A stretch of DNA of 6,015 bases, from positions 1-6,015 of the forward strand of contig DFBF01000135.1 in the NCBI GenBank assembly GCA_002367285.1, given 5' to 3'. Source of the stretch: Rhodobacteraceae bacterium UBA3087 (lineage in GTDB: Bacteria > Pseudomonadota > Alphaproteobacteria > Rhodobacterales > Rhodobacteraceae). The position numbers and the translations under genes are program-made. The notes under the pieces were generated by a model. The model made no database searches and had not been told where the DNA came from. It worked only from the letters and a program-made list of their open reading frames with translations. This document shows, in pieces, positions 1 to 6,015 of this stretch. Position 1 is the stretch's first letter. The number at the start of each line of letters is the position of its first letter.

Positions 1-130
1 CTTGTTGATGGCGGCCTGTGAGCGCTGCGCACCCTTGTGGCAGACGGCCCAACGGCGTGTCGCGGGACAATGCCCCAGGCCGGGTAACATGTTTGCGACA
101 TTTTAGGCAAAAGTCCTGGAAAGCCCCACG
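1..130. other. Intergenic end of window, no gene supported
   Basis: This stretch lies downstream of the regulator stop codon and runs to the left edge. I see no convincing coding region. On the minus strand two frames starting with ATG (first bases at 101 and 90) stay open to the edge, but neither has a well-placed ribosome site or recognisable protein sequence, so a gene starting here cannot be shown or excluded. There is no good intrinsic terminator for the regulator: the only candidate is a 4-bp stem (CCCC at 137-134, GGGG at 127-124) overlapping the stop codon and followed by only three T. A weak 6-bp inverted repeat, TGTCGC at 58-63 and GCGACA at 95-100, and an 8-bp palindrome AACATGTT at 86-93 are present, with no assigned role. 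Confidence 0.5.
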
Positions 131-1066
131 TCAGGGGTGTCGCGGCGTCTGGTGCTGTTCGGCCACTGCTTCCATATCGGACCAGAGCTTGTTCAAGGTC
201 GGTTTGCTGTTGTCGCGATCACGGTACAGGCGCAGTTCCAGCCGCTCAACATAGCTGTCATCCCCCACGATGCCCAGCAGACCCGCAGCCAGCTCCTGAC
301 GGCACATCTCGCGGGGCAACCAGCCCAGACCAAAGCCCTCCATGATCATCGCCTTCACGGACAGGGCCAGGGCATTCTGGTTCACCACCAGGATTTTCGG
401 CCCGTCAATATGCTGGCGCAACGTGTGATCCACCACCGCGCGCAAGGCCGAGGCCGCGCCATAGGACAACAGGGAAATGGGTTTCTTCTGACCCGGTTCT
501 AACGTGTGCATCGGACCTTGGGGGCCCATCTTGGACACCGGCACGAAATCATCCGTGCCCAGTGTTATAAATTCGCATTTGCTGACATCCAGCGGCGCCA
601 GGAAATCCATCGCCGGGTGCCAATAGGTCAGGATCACGTCGCAATACCCTTGCTGCAACGCAGAGACAAACTGATCCGCCGCCCAACCGGTTGAATTCAG
701 GTCAATATCCAGCCCGCCCTGTTCCACCAACCCGGCAATATACGCCTTGTAATGCGTCATATACATCGACTGTGACGTGGCAAACCGGATCACGTTTTCC
801 CCGGCGGCATCAATGATCTGACAGCGTTCCAGCGTTTCATCATAGGTGCGCAGCATGATGCGGGCCTGGGACAGGAACACATCGCCCGCAGGGGTCAGCG
901 ACAGGGGCAGCGTCTGACGATTAATCAGTTGCACGCCCACCGCGTCCTCAAGCGCGCGAATGCGGCGCGAGAAGGCGGGTTGGCTGACATTGCGTTCCTC
1001 GGCGGCGCGCGAGAAATTCTTCTGCGCCACCAGCGCCTCAAAATCTCTGAGCCAAATAATGTCCAA
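131..1066 (-). CDS. LysR-type transcriptional regulator, HypT/YjiE-like
   Basis: This 311-residue cytoplasmic DNA-binding regulator has the normal length and layout of the LysR family. An N-terminal winged helix-turn-helix covers about residues 3-62, with the core around residues 18-40 (NFSRAAEERNVSQPAFSRR). A linker helix follows at about 63-90, then a periplasmic-binding-like effector domain at about 91-300. The phrase NRQTLPLSL at 49-57 and GLGWLPREM at 246-254 recall E. coli HypT (YjiE), a hypochlorite-responsive LysR member; that comparison is from memory. The start is TTG (1066-1064), the only usual start codon in frame after the upstream stop, and it places WLRDF where LysR proteins normally have it. 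It lies 36 bases after the upstream ATPase gene in the same direction, so co-transcription is likely. LysR regulators more often sit divergent to their targets. Its effector and target promoter are unknown; control of the adjacent importer is a guess from position. Confidence 0.92.
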   Translation of the reverse strand: MDIIWLRDFEALVAQKNFSRAAEERNVSQPAFSRRIRALEDAVGVQLINRQTLPLSLTPAGDVFLSQARIMLRTYDETLERCQIIDAAGENVIRFATSQSMYMTHYKAYIAGLVEQGGLDIDLNSTGWAADQFVSALQQGYCDVILTYWHPAMDFLAPLDVSKCEFITLGTDDFVPVSKMGPQGPMHTLEPGQKKPISLLSYGAASALRAVVDHTLRQHIDGPKILVVNQNALALSVKAMIMEGFGLGWLPREMCRQELAAGLLGIVGDDSYVERLELRLYRDRDNSKPTLNKLWSDMEAVAEQHQTPRHP

Positions 1067-1067
1067 A

Positions 1068-1071
1068 TCCT
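1068..1071 (-). promoter_or_regulatory. Weak, badly spaced Shine-Dalgarno before regulator
   Basis: The best purine-rich match before the regulator is AGGA, and it ends only one base before the TTG start. That spacing is too short for normal initiation. The same AGGA would sit 7 bases from the ATT codon at residue 3 (1060-1058), but ATT starts are very rare. The gene may instead depend on ribosomes finishing the upstream ATPase gene, or may be translated weakly. Confidence 0.3.
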
Positions 1072-1102
1072 GGGTCCGTTCTGCCTGGGGATCGCGGCTG
1101 AG

Positions 1103-2134
1103 TTACGTGTCCAGCCGATCTTCTTCAACCGCATGACAGGCAACCAGGCTTCCGTCAGGTTGCTGCATTGGGCGCGGTTTCTCTACCATGCACCGTTTGT
1201 CGGCGAAAGCACAACGGCTGTGGAACGGACAGCCCGTGGGCAGGTTGATCGGCGTCGGGATTTCGCCTTTCAGGCGGATGTGGCTGGGTTTGTCGTCCTG
1301 CAACTGCGGCACGGCAGACAACAGCGCCTTGGTATAGGGGTGTTTGGGACTTTCAAACAGCGTGGCCGTATCGGCCAGTTCGCAGATCGACCCCAGATAC
1401 AGAACCACGACGCGCGTGCCGAAATGTTGCACCACGCTCAGATCGTGGGTGATGAACATATAGGTCAGCCCGCGCTCGTCCTTGGCCTCGAGCATCAGGT
1501 TCAGAACCTGCGCCTGGATCGACACATCCAGCGCGGAAATCGGTTCATCCGCGATGACAAATTCCGGGTCGACCGTCAGGGCGCGCGCAATCGCGATCCG
1601 TTGGCGTTGGCCGCCAGAGAACTCATGCGGATACCGTGCCGCCCAGCTGGGATCGACACCAACCGATTTCATCACCGCCTCGACCTTGTCTTTGACCCCG
1701 CTGCGCCCCAGCCCGGGATTGTGATAGCGCACTGGTTCCTCCAACGCCTGTTGGATCGTCATGCGTGGGTTCAGCGATGCATAGGGGTTCTGAAAGATCA
1801 TCTGCATCTTCTTGCGCAGACCCAACATCTCGTGACGTGATTTGTTGTCGATCCGTTCGCCGTCATAGTGGATTTCACCCGCCGACGGCTCCAGCAGACC
1901 GGCGACCAGACGCGCGACCGTGGACTTGCCACAACCGCTTTCGCCGACAACACACAGGGCCTCGCCCCGCTCCATCGACAGGGACACGTTGTTCACCGCA
2001 TGCACCTCGCGTTTTTCGCGCACCAGACGGCCACCGCGCAGCTTGAGGGTTTCCAGAAACCCCTTGTCCAGTTCGAACCGCTTTTCCAGGTTCTTCAGCT
2101 CAAGGATCTTGTGATCAGACGCCATGTCCTTCAT
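1103..2134 (-). CDS. dppF: Peptide ABC transporter ATP-binding protein, DppF/OppF type
   Basis: This 343-residue protein is one of the two cytoplasmic ATPases that power the importer by ATP hydrolysis. All expected ABC motifs are intact: Walker A GESGCGKS at 64-71, Q-loop glutamine at 115, signature FSGGQ at 172-176, Walker B FVIADEP at 192-198 with the catalytic glutamate at 197, and the H-loop histidine at 230. The C-terminal peptide-transporter extension (oligo_HPY type) holds four cysteines at 302, 308, 315 and 333. The length is normal for the family. The ATG start overlaps the stop of the preceding ATPase gene in an ATGA, with GAGGA 9 bases upstream. A second ATG at codon 4 is less likely because its nearest purine tract is only one base away. 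The DppF rather than DppD assignment rests on gene order and on the FSGGQ and GEIPTPINLP wording. Confidence 0.95.
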   Translation of the reverse strand: MKDMASDHKILELKNLEKRFELDKGFLETLKLRGGRLVREKREVHAVNNVSLSMERGEALCVVGESGCGKSTVARLVAGLLEPSAGEIHYDGERIDNKSRHEMLGLRKKMQMIFQNPYASLNPRMTIQQALEEPVRYHNPGLGRSGVKDKVEAVMKSVGVDPSWAARYPHEFSGGQRQRIAIARALTVDPEFVIADEPISALDVSIQAQVLNLMLEAKDERGLTYMFITHDLSVVQHFGTRVVVLYLGSICELADTATLFESPKHPYTKALLSAVPQLQDDKPSHIRLKGEIPTPINLPTGCPFHSRCAFADKRCMVEKPRPMQQPDGSLVACHAVEEDRLDT

Positions 2135-3123
2135 GCGCTTTGGTCCTCGGTTCGGGTTTCGTGCAGGCGGTTGACCTCGTGACAGGCGACTTCGACGTCG
2201 CCGTAACGCACGAGTTCAGGCAGCGTTGTGCGGCAATGGTCAACGGCGAACTGGCAGCGCGGGGCGAAGGGGCATCCGACGGGCACCGCGTCCAGCCCCG
2301 GCATATTGCCCGGGATCTGTTTCAGGCGCTGACCCGGCAGAGTCTGCTGCGGCAAGGCGTTGATCAACCCCTGGGTATAGGGGTGCTGCGGATCGTTGAT
2401 GATCTCGCGCGTGCGCCCCGCTTCGATGATACGGCCCGCATACATCACCAGCGTGCGTTCGGTCATCTGACTGACCACGCCCAGATCGTGGGTGATCAGG
2501 ATCAGCCCGACCTTGTTGGACTGGCACAGCTCCAGCAACAGCTCCATGATATCGGCCTGAATGGTCACATCCAGCGCGGTCGTGGGTTCGTCCGCGATAA
2601 TCAGTTCCGGGTCCAGCAACAGCGCGATGGCGATGATGATGCGCTGGCGCATACCGCCCGACAATTCGTGTGGATACTGGCCCAGACGTTCTTCGGGAGA
2701 GGGGATATAGACCTCGCGCAGCTTGACGATGGCGATCTGTTCGGCCTCGGCCTTGGACAGCTTGCGGTGCGCCTGCAGGGTTTCGACCATCTGCTGGCCG
2801 ATGGTCAGAACCGGGTTCAGCGTGACCATCGGATCTTGAAAGATCATCGCCATGCGGTTGCCGCGGATCGTGCGCATCTGGGCCTCGGACATCTGCACGA
2901 TGTCTTCACCTTCAAAGTGGATCGAGCCGCTGTCGATGAACCCAGGGCGCGACAGCAGGTTCATCAACGCAAAGCCGGTGATCGACTTGCCAGCCCCGGA
3001 TTCCCCAACGATGCCTAGACGTTCGCCTTTCGCAAGGTCAAAGCTGATGTGGTTCAACGCGGTCACAGTCTGGTCGCGCATGGCGAATTTGACCGACAGG
3101 TCACGGACGGAAAGCAACGACAT
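2131..3123 (-). CDS. dppD: Peptide ABC transporter ATP-binding protein, DppD/OppD type
   Basis: This 330-residue cytoplasmic ATPase pairs with the DppF-type subunit under the two permeases. It has Walker A GESGAGKS at 40-47, Q-loop glutamine at 96, signature LSGGM at 154-158, Walker B LIIADEP at 174-180 with glutamate 179, and the H-loop histidine at 212. LSGGMRQR and the ADEPTTALDVT wording are typical of the D subunit. The C-terminal extension carries cysteines at 284, 290, 297 and 314. In DppD proteins studied structurally such a cluster binds a [4Fe-4S] centre; whether it does so here is inference. The ATG start lies 5 bases after the stop of the permease gene, and the gene ends in an ATGA overlap with the next ATPase gene. 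Length and motifs show no damage. Confidence 0.96.
   Translation of the reverse strand: MSLLSVRDLSVKFAMRDQTVTALNHISFDLAKGERLGIVGESGAGKSITGFALMNLLSRPGFIDSGSIHFEGEDIVQMSEAQMRTIRGNRMAMIFQDPMVTLNPVLTIGQQMVETLQAHRKLSKAEAEQIAIVKLREVYIPSPEERLGQYPHELSGGMRQRIIIAIALLLDPELIIADEPTTALDVTIQADIMELLLELCQSNKVGLILITHDLGVVSQMTERTLVMYAGRIIEAGRTREIINDPQHPYTQGLINALPQQTLPGQRLKQIPGNMPGLDAVPVGCPFAPRCQFAVDHCRTTLPELVRYGDVEVACHEVNRLHETRTEDQSA
2144..2148 (-). promoter_or_regulatory. Ribosome binding site of dppF
   Basis: GAGGA lies 9 bases before the ATG at 2134, inside the end of the preceding gene. It favours this start over the in-frame ATG at codon 4. Confidence 0.65.
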
Positions 3124-3128
3124 ACCGC

Positions 3129-4073
3129 TTATCCCTTATACAGTTTCGGGTTCAGGATATCGCGCATCCAGTCGCCCAACAGGTTGATGACCAGCACCAG
3201 AACCACCAGCACCACACCGGGAATGGCGGTGATCCACCAGCTGCCCGAAAAGATGTAATCAAAGCCCGACGAAATCAGCGACCCCAGCGACGGCTGGCTG
3301 GGTGGCATGCCCAGGCCCAGAAAGGACAGCGATGCCTCGGAGATGATGGCGTTCGCCACCTGCACGGTCGAGATGACAAAGATCGGTGACAGCGAATTGG
3401 GCAGGATGTGGCGCACCATGATGCGCAGCGGGCCAAAGCCCAGCACACGGGCGCTGTCGACATATTCCTTCTTTTTCTCGGCCAACACGGTGGCGCGCAC
3501 GGTGCGCGCATATTGCGGCCACTCGGCGACCCCAATGACGGCGATCAGGAAATAGACCGCGTATTGGTTGAATGTCTCGGACCCGAACATCGCCTGGGTC
3601 ACAGCCAGAAAGATGATCGCAACCATCAGGGTTGAAAACGACAGCTGGATATCGGCCAGCCGCATCAGCAGGCTGTCGACCCGGCCCCCGACATAGCCCG
3701 AAATCAGGCCAATCGAGATGCCCAGGAAGGCTTGCAGCCCCACCGCGCACAGGCCGATCAACAGCGACAGGCGCGTGCCATACAGGATCGTCGACCACAG
3801 GTCGCGGCCCTGATCATCGGTGCCCAACATGAACTGTGCGTCCGACCCATCGACCCAGATCGGGGGGTATTCGCTGTTCATGATGTCGATCTGCGCCGGA
3901 TCATAGGGATCAAACGGCGCAATCAACGGCGACAACAGCGACATGACCGTGATGATCAGGAAAATCGCCAGCGAGACCACAGCCACCGGATTGCGGCGAA
4001 AGCTATAGGCCATGTTCGAGTTCCACGCCTTGGACAGGCGCGAGGGCTCAGGGTTGGTGCTCAGGCTGCTCAT
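3129..4073 (-). CDS. dppC: Peptide ABC transporter permease, DppC/OppC type
   Basis: This 314-residue inner-membrane protein is the second permease of the importer. An OppC-type N-terminal domain covers about residues 16-66, with a first membrane helix near 30-52. It is followed by the family hallmark LGTDDQGRD at 83-91. The binding-protein-dependent transport domain runs from about 98 to 305, with further hydrophobic helices near 101-126, 147-160, 172-184, 229-245 and 279-300. The EAA loop that docks on the ATPase is at about 203-224 (EYVDSARVLGFGPLRIMV), with the conserved glycine at 212. SLSFLGLGMPP at 248-258 and the tail near DWMRDILNPKL at 301-311 are typical. Length is normal. The start ATG overlaps the upstream stop as ATGA, with GAGGA 7 bases upstream. 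Confidence 0.96.
   Translation of the reverse strand: MSSLSTNPEPSRLSKAWNSNMAYSFRRNPVAVVSLAIFLIITVMSLLSPLIAPFDPYDPAQIDIMNSEYPPIWVDGSDAQFMLGTDDQGRDLWSTILYGTRLSLLIGLCAVGLQAFLGISIGLISGYVGGRVDSLLMRLADIQLSFSTLMVAIIFLAVTQAMFGSETFNQYAVYFLIAVIGVAEWPQYARTVRATVLAEKKKEYVDSARVLGFGPLRIMVRHILPNSLSPIFVISTVQVANAIISEASLSFLGLGMPPSQPSLGSLISSGFDYIFSGSWWITAIPGVVLVVLVLVINLLGDWMRDILNPKLYKG
3132..3137 (-). promoter_or_regulatory. Ribosome binding site of dppD
   Basis: AAGGGA sits 8 bases before the ATG at 3123. It lies within the last codons of the permease gene, which suits coupled translation. Confidence 0.65.
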
Positions 4074-5050
4074 GCGCCCATCCTCGCAAGGTTGACGGTC
4101 GGATTGACCAGGCCATAGATCAGGTCGACGATGGTGTTCGTGACCACAAAGATAAAGCCGACAACGATCAGGTAGGCGACGATCAGGGGGGTGTCGACGC
4201 GGTTCACGGCCTCAAGGAACATGAAGCCCATGCCGGGCCACTGAAACACCGTTTCGGTCAGGATCGTATAGGCCACCATGGTGCCGATCTGCACACCGCC
4301 CACCGTGATAACGGGCAACAGCGTGTTCTTCAGCGCATGGACGAAATAGATGCGGAAGGGGCGGATGCCCTTGGCCTTGGCGTATTTCACATATTCAGAT
4401 TGCAGCACTTCCATCATTTCCGCCCGGATCAGGCGGACAAACAGCGGCAGCATGATCGAGGCCAGCGCGACAGAGGGCAGCAGGATGTGCATCCAGCCAT
4501 CGGCGCTGAGGAAATTCGTGTCCCAGGACCCGAACACATGCACGACCTCGCCCCGCCCGAACGACGGGAACCAGCCATATTCGACGGAAAAGACGAAAAT
4601 CATCAGGATTGCGGTCAGGAACACGGGGATGGAAATGCCGATGATCGACACGCCCATGATGATGCGGCTCAGGATCGCGTTCGGCTTGATCGCCGTATAA
4701 ACGCCCAGCGGCACGGACAGGCCGACAATGATCAGGGTCGCGCCCATGACCAGCTCGAGCGTGGCGGGCAGTTTCTTGAGGATCACGTCCAGCGCCGGTT
4801 CCTTGAAGAAATACGAGGTGCCCAGATCGCCCTGCAATGCATTGCCGGCGAAACGCAGATATTGGGTCATGAAGCTGTCGTTCAGCCCCAGTTCGTCACG
4901 CAGCTGTTGACGGACCTCTTCGGACACGGATTGACCGACCAGTTCGCGCAAGGGGTCGCCCAGGTTGTCCTGGATCGCGAACCCAATCAGCGAAATGGCG
5001 AACATCACAGCGATGGCCTGAAAGACACGTTTGACGAGATAAGCGAGCAT
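4070..5050 (-). CDS. dppB: Peptide ABC transporter permease, DppB/OppB type
   Basis: This 326-residue inner-membrane protein forms the transport channel together with the DppC-type subunit. The N-terminus MLAYLVKRVFQAIAVMF is the usual DppB opening and forms the first membrane helix (about 8-27). A periplasmic segment follows, containing LGDPLRELVG near 30-39, the LGLNDSFMTQYLRF stretch near 54-67 and the GDLGTSY motif near 74-80. Further helices lie near 98-120, 130-157, 187-207, 245-266 and 287-312. The EAA loop that contacts an ATPase is at about 219-240 (EYVKYAKAKGIRPFRIYF), with the conserved glycine at 228. VFQWPGMGFMFLEAV at 268-282 is a strong family signature. It is the first gene after the terminator that follows the binding-protein gene, and its ATG has AGGAAGG 8 bases upstream. 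Confidence 0.96.
   Translation of the reverse strand: MLAYLVKRVFQAIAVMFAISLIGFAIQDNLGDPLRELVGQSVSEEVRQQLRDELGLNDSFMTQYLRFAGNALQGDLGTSYFFKEPALDVILKKLPATLELVMGATLIIVGLSVPLGVYTAIKPNAILSRIIMGVSIIGISIPVFLTAILMIFVFSVEYGWFPSFGRGEVVHVFGSWDTNFLSADGWMHILLPSVALASIMLPLFVRLIRAEMMEVLQSEYVKYAKAKGIRPFRIYFVHALKNTLLPVITVGGVQIGTMVAYTILTETVFQWPGMGFMFLEAVNRVDTPLIVAYLIVVGFIFVVTNTIVDLIYGLVNPTVNLARMGA
4081..4085 (-). promoter_or_regulatory. Ribosome binding site of dppC
   Basis: GAGGA lies 7 bases before the ATG at 4073, inside the end of dppB. It supports the start that overlaps the dppB stop. Confidence 0.65.
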
Positions 5051-5058
5051 ACCTCAAA

Positions 5059-5065
5059 CCTTCCT
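5059..5065 (-). promoter_or_regulatory. Strong ribosome binding site of dppB
   Basis: AGGAAGG ends 8 bases before the ATG at 5050. It is the longest Shine-Dalgarno match in the window, which fits the first permease gene needing independent initiation after a 139-base spacer. Confidence 0.7.
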
Positions 5066-5090
5066 GATGCAGTTTTGCGGGCGCAGCTGT

Positions 5091-5110
5091 TGCCACCCCA
5101 CAGGGGGGCA
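5091..5110 (-). other. Hairpin in the spacer before dppB
   Basis: On the minus strand TGCCCCCC and GGGGTGGCA can pair as two 4-bp stems (TGCC with GGCA, CCCC with GGGG) with one bulged T and a TGT loop. No T run follows, so it is not an intrinsic terminator. It lies between the upstream terminator and the dppB ribosome site. It could protect the 5' end of a processed permease transcript; that role is inference. Confidence 0.4.
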
Positions 5111-5144
5111 CGTCCAGCGCCGACAATTAGGGAAGTGACAGTTG

Positions 5145-5176
5145 AAAAACCGGGGCGAGAACATGGCCCGCCCCGG
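5145..5176 (-). terminator. Rho-independent terminator after the binding-protein gene
   Basis: Read on the minus strand, CCGGGGCG (5176-5169) and CGCCCCGG (5157-5150) form a perfect 8-bp G+C-rich stem. The loop is 11 bases, and five T follow at once (5149-5145). The stem begins 13 bases after the binding-protein stop codon. The plus strand has no T run on the other side, so it works in the operon direction only. Position inside the operon suggests partial termination that makes the binding protein more abundant than the permeases and ATPases. Confidence 0.85.
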
Positions 5177-5189
5177 CAAATGATCCGTA

Positions 5190-6015
5190 TCAGTCGACGA
5201 CCAGGTCGCCAAAGTACGGGAAGTTCAGGGCGTTGACGATCGCGTCAGCGTGCACACCTTCGCGTGCGCCCCAGGCCAGGTTCTGCCAGTGCAGCGGGAT
5301 GAAGGCGGCCTCATTATACAGAATGCCTTCCATCTTGCGCAGCATCTCGCCACGTTTCGCCACATCGGTTTCCGCATTCGCAGCCGCCATCAAAGCGTCA
5401 GCTTCGGCGTTGCAATAGTTGCCCGAGTTGTACTGACCGTTGCCGGTTGCCTCATCGGGGCAAGCCGACAGGAACTGGTGAAAGTTCGCGCTGTCTTCGG
5501 TGTCCGAATGCCAGCCGATCATCATCATGTCAGCGGCGCGTTCGTCGAACTTGGGCCAGTATTGCGCTTTCGGCATGGTTTGCAGATCAACGGTGATGTT
5601 GATTTTCGACAGCATCGAGGCCACGGCCTGGGCGATCTTGTCGTCATTCACATACCGGTTGTTCGGCGCCATCATGGTGACCGAGAAACCGTCAGCATAG
5701 CCAGCTTCGGCCATCAGTTCCTTGGCGCGGTCCAGGTCGAAACGCGGAGCCAGCGCTTCGTCATACCCCAGGTACCCTGCGGGCGATGCCTGTGCGCCAA
5801 CGGTGCCGAACCCGCGCATGATGCGGTCAACGATCCCGGCGTTGTTCACGGCATAATCGATCGCCATGCGCACGCGGGCGTCTTTGAAGGCTTCGACACG
5901 GTCCTGGTTCATCTGGAACGTGATGATGCGGGTGCCGGGCATGGTGATCAGGTTCACGCCAGCAGCTTCTTCAACCCGTTTCAGGTCGGTCGGCGGCACG
6001 GGGGCGATGAAATCA
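5190..6015 (-). CDS. Family 5 extracellular solute-binding protein, C-terminal part (DppA-like)
   Basis: This is the periplasmic receptor that captures the substrate and delivers it to the permeases. Only the last 274 complete codons are visible; the frame is open to the right edge, so the start and signal peptide are outside. Family proteins are usually about 500-540 residues, so roughly half is missing. Counting from the first visible codon, the lobe hinge wording FKDARVRMAIDYAVN lies at 43-57, the linker FDLDRAKELMAEAGY at 92-106, the ligand-side motif GWHSDTEDSANF at 167-178, and the ending IPLHWQNLAWGAREG at 239-253. These are classic SBP_bac_5 landmarks. Cysteines at 185 and 201 could form a periplasmic disulfide (inference). 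It is the first visible gene of the importer operon and is followed by a terminator. A peptide ligand is likely from the neighbours, but family 5 proteins bind varied ligands, so I give no symbol. Confidence 0.93.
   Translation of the reverse strand, partial: DFIAPVPPTDLKRVEEAAGVNLITMPGTRIITFQMNQDRVEAFKDARVRMAIDYAVNNAGIVDRIMRGFGTVGAQASPAGYLGYDEALAPRFDLDRAKELMAEAGYADGFSVTMMAPNNRYVNDDKIAQAVASMLSKINITVDLQTMPKAQYWPKFDERAADMMMIGWHSDTEDSANFHQFLSACPDEATGNGQYNSGNYCNAEADALMAAANAETDVAKRGEMLRKMEGILYNEAAFIPLHWQNLAWGAREGVHADAIVNALNFPYFGDLVVD

Noticed and set aside
58..101. Inverted repeat TGTCGC/GCGACA and palindrome AACATGTT as a regulator operator or terminator
   Set aside because: The arms are short, the loop is 31 bases, the spacing does not match the usual LysR T-N11-A box, and no promoter is evident nearby.
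1..101. Start of another minus-strand gene running off the left edge
   Set aside because: Two ATG frames are open to the edge, but neither has a properly spaced ribosome site or recognisable protein sequence; about 30 codons is too little to judge.
124..137. Possible terminator at the end of the regulator gene
   Set aside because: The stem is only 4 bp, overlaps the stop codon and is followed by three T; too weak to call.
929..1840. Long open frame of 303 codons on the plus strand opposite dppF and the regulator start
   Set aside because: It lies antisense to a well-conserved ATPase gene, matches no family I recognise, and has the skewed composition expected from the opposite strand of a G+C-rich gene.
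2140..3018. Long open frame of 292 codons on the plus strand opposite dppD
   Set aside because: The coding is explained fully by the DppD-type ATPase on the minus strand; the plus frame is rich in Gln, Asp, His and Arg, as antisense frames usually are.
3259..3798. Alternative minus-strand frame of 179 codons within dppC
   Set aside because: It overlaps the conserved permease in another frame and shows no membrane segments or family motifs.
4070..4073. ATGA overlaps between neighbouring genes (also at 2131-2134) as something unusual
   Set aside because: This is routine translational coupling in compact operons of this transporter type.
4337..5236. Long open frame of 299 codons on the plus strand opposite dppB and running across the spacer
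   Set aside because: It is antisense to a clear permease and to the terminator, with low-complexity Asp/His/Arg/Gln content and no recognisable domain.

Overview
The window is one end of an ordinary bacterial peptide-type ABC importer operon. Every gene is on the minus strand, so it reads from right to left. Moderately high G+C (judged by eye), compact ATGA junctions and the style of the proteins suggest an alphaproteobacterium, plausibly a marine Rhodobacterales (Roseobacter-like) strain. The genus is inference only. I see no mobile element, CRISPR array, tRNA or rRNA.

Layout in transcription order: (1) 6015-5190, the C-terminal half of a family 5 extracellular solute-binding protein whose start lies beyond the right edge; (2) 5189-5051, a 139-base spacer with a clear rho-independent terminator just after the binding-protein stop, a second hairpin, and the ribosome site of the next gene; (3) 5050-4070, a DppB-type permease; (4) 4073-3129, a DppC-type permease; (5) 3123-2131, a DppD-type ATPase; (6) 2134-1103, a DppF-type ATPase; (7) 1066-131, a LysR-type regulator resembling E. 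coli HypT/YjiE; (8) 130-1, a short stretch with no gene I can support.

The five transport proteins form a full importer: a periplasmic binding protein, two inner-membrane permeases and two cytoplasmic ATPases. Permeases and ATPases are tightly packed (ATGA overlaps at two junctions and a 5-base gap at the third), which suggests translational coupling and equal dosage. The terminator after the binding-protein gene probably lets that protein be made in excess over the membrane complex. The regulator follows the last ATPase by 36 bases in the same direction, so it is probably co-transcribed; it may control this operon or a target elsewhere. The substrate is most likely a di- or oligopeptide, but family 5 binding proteins also take nickel, heme, opines, sugars and other ligands, so this is not settled.

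I found no undescribed system. The points worth a second look are the attenuator-like terminator, the non-ATG and poorly spaced start of the regulator, the regulator's HypT-like character and position, and the paired four-cysteine clusters at the ends of both ATPases.
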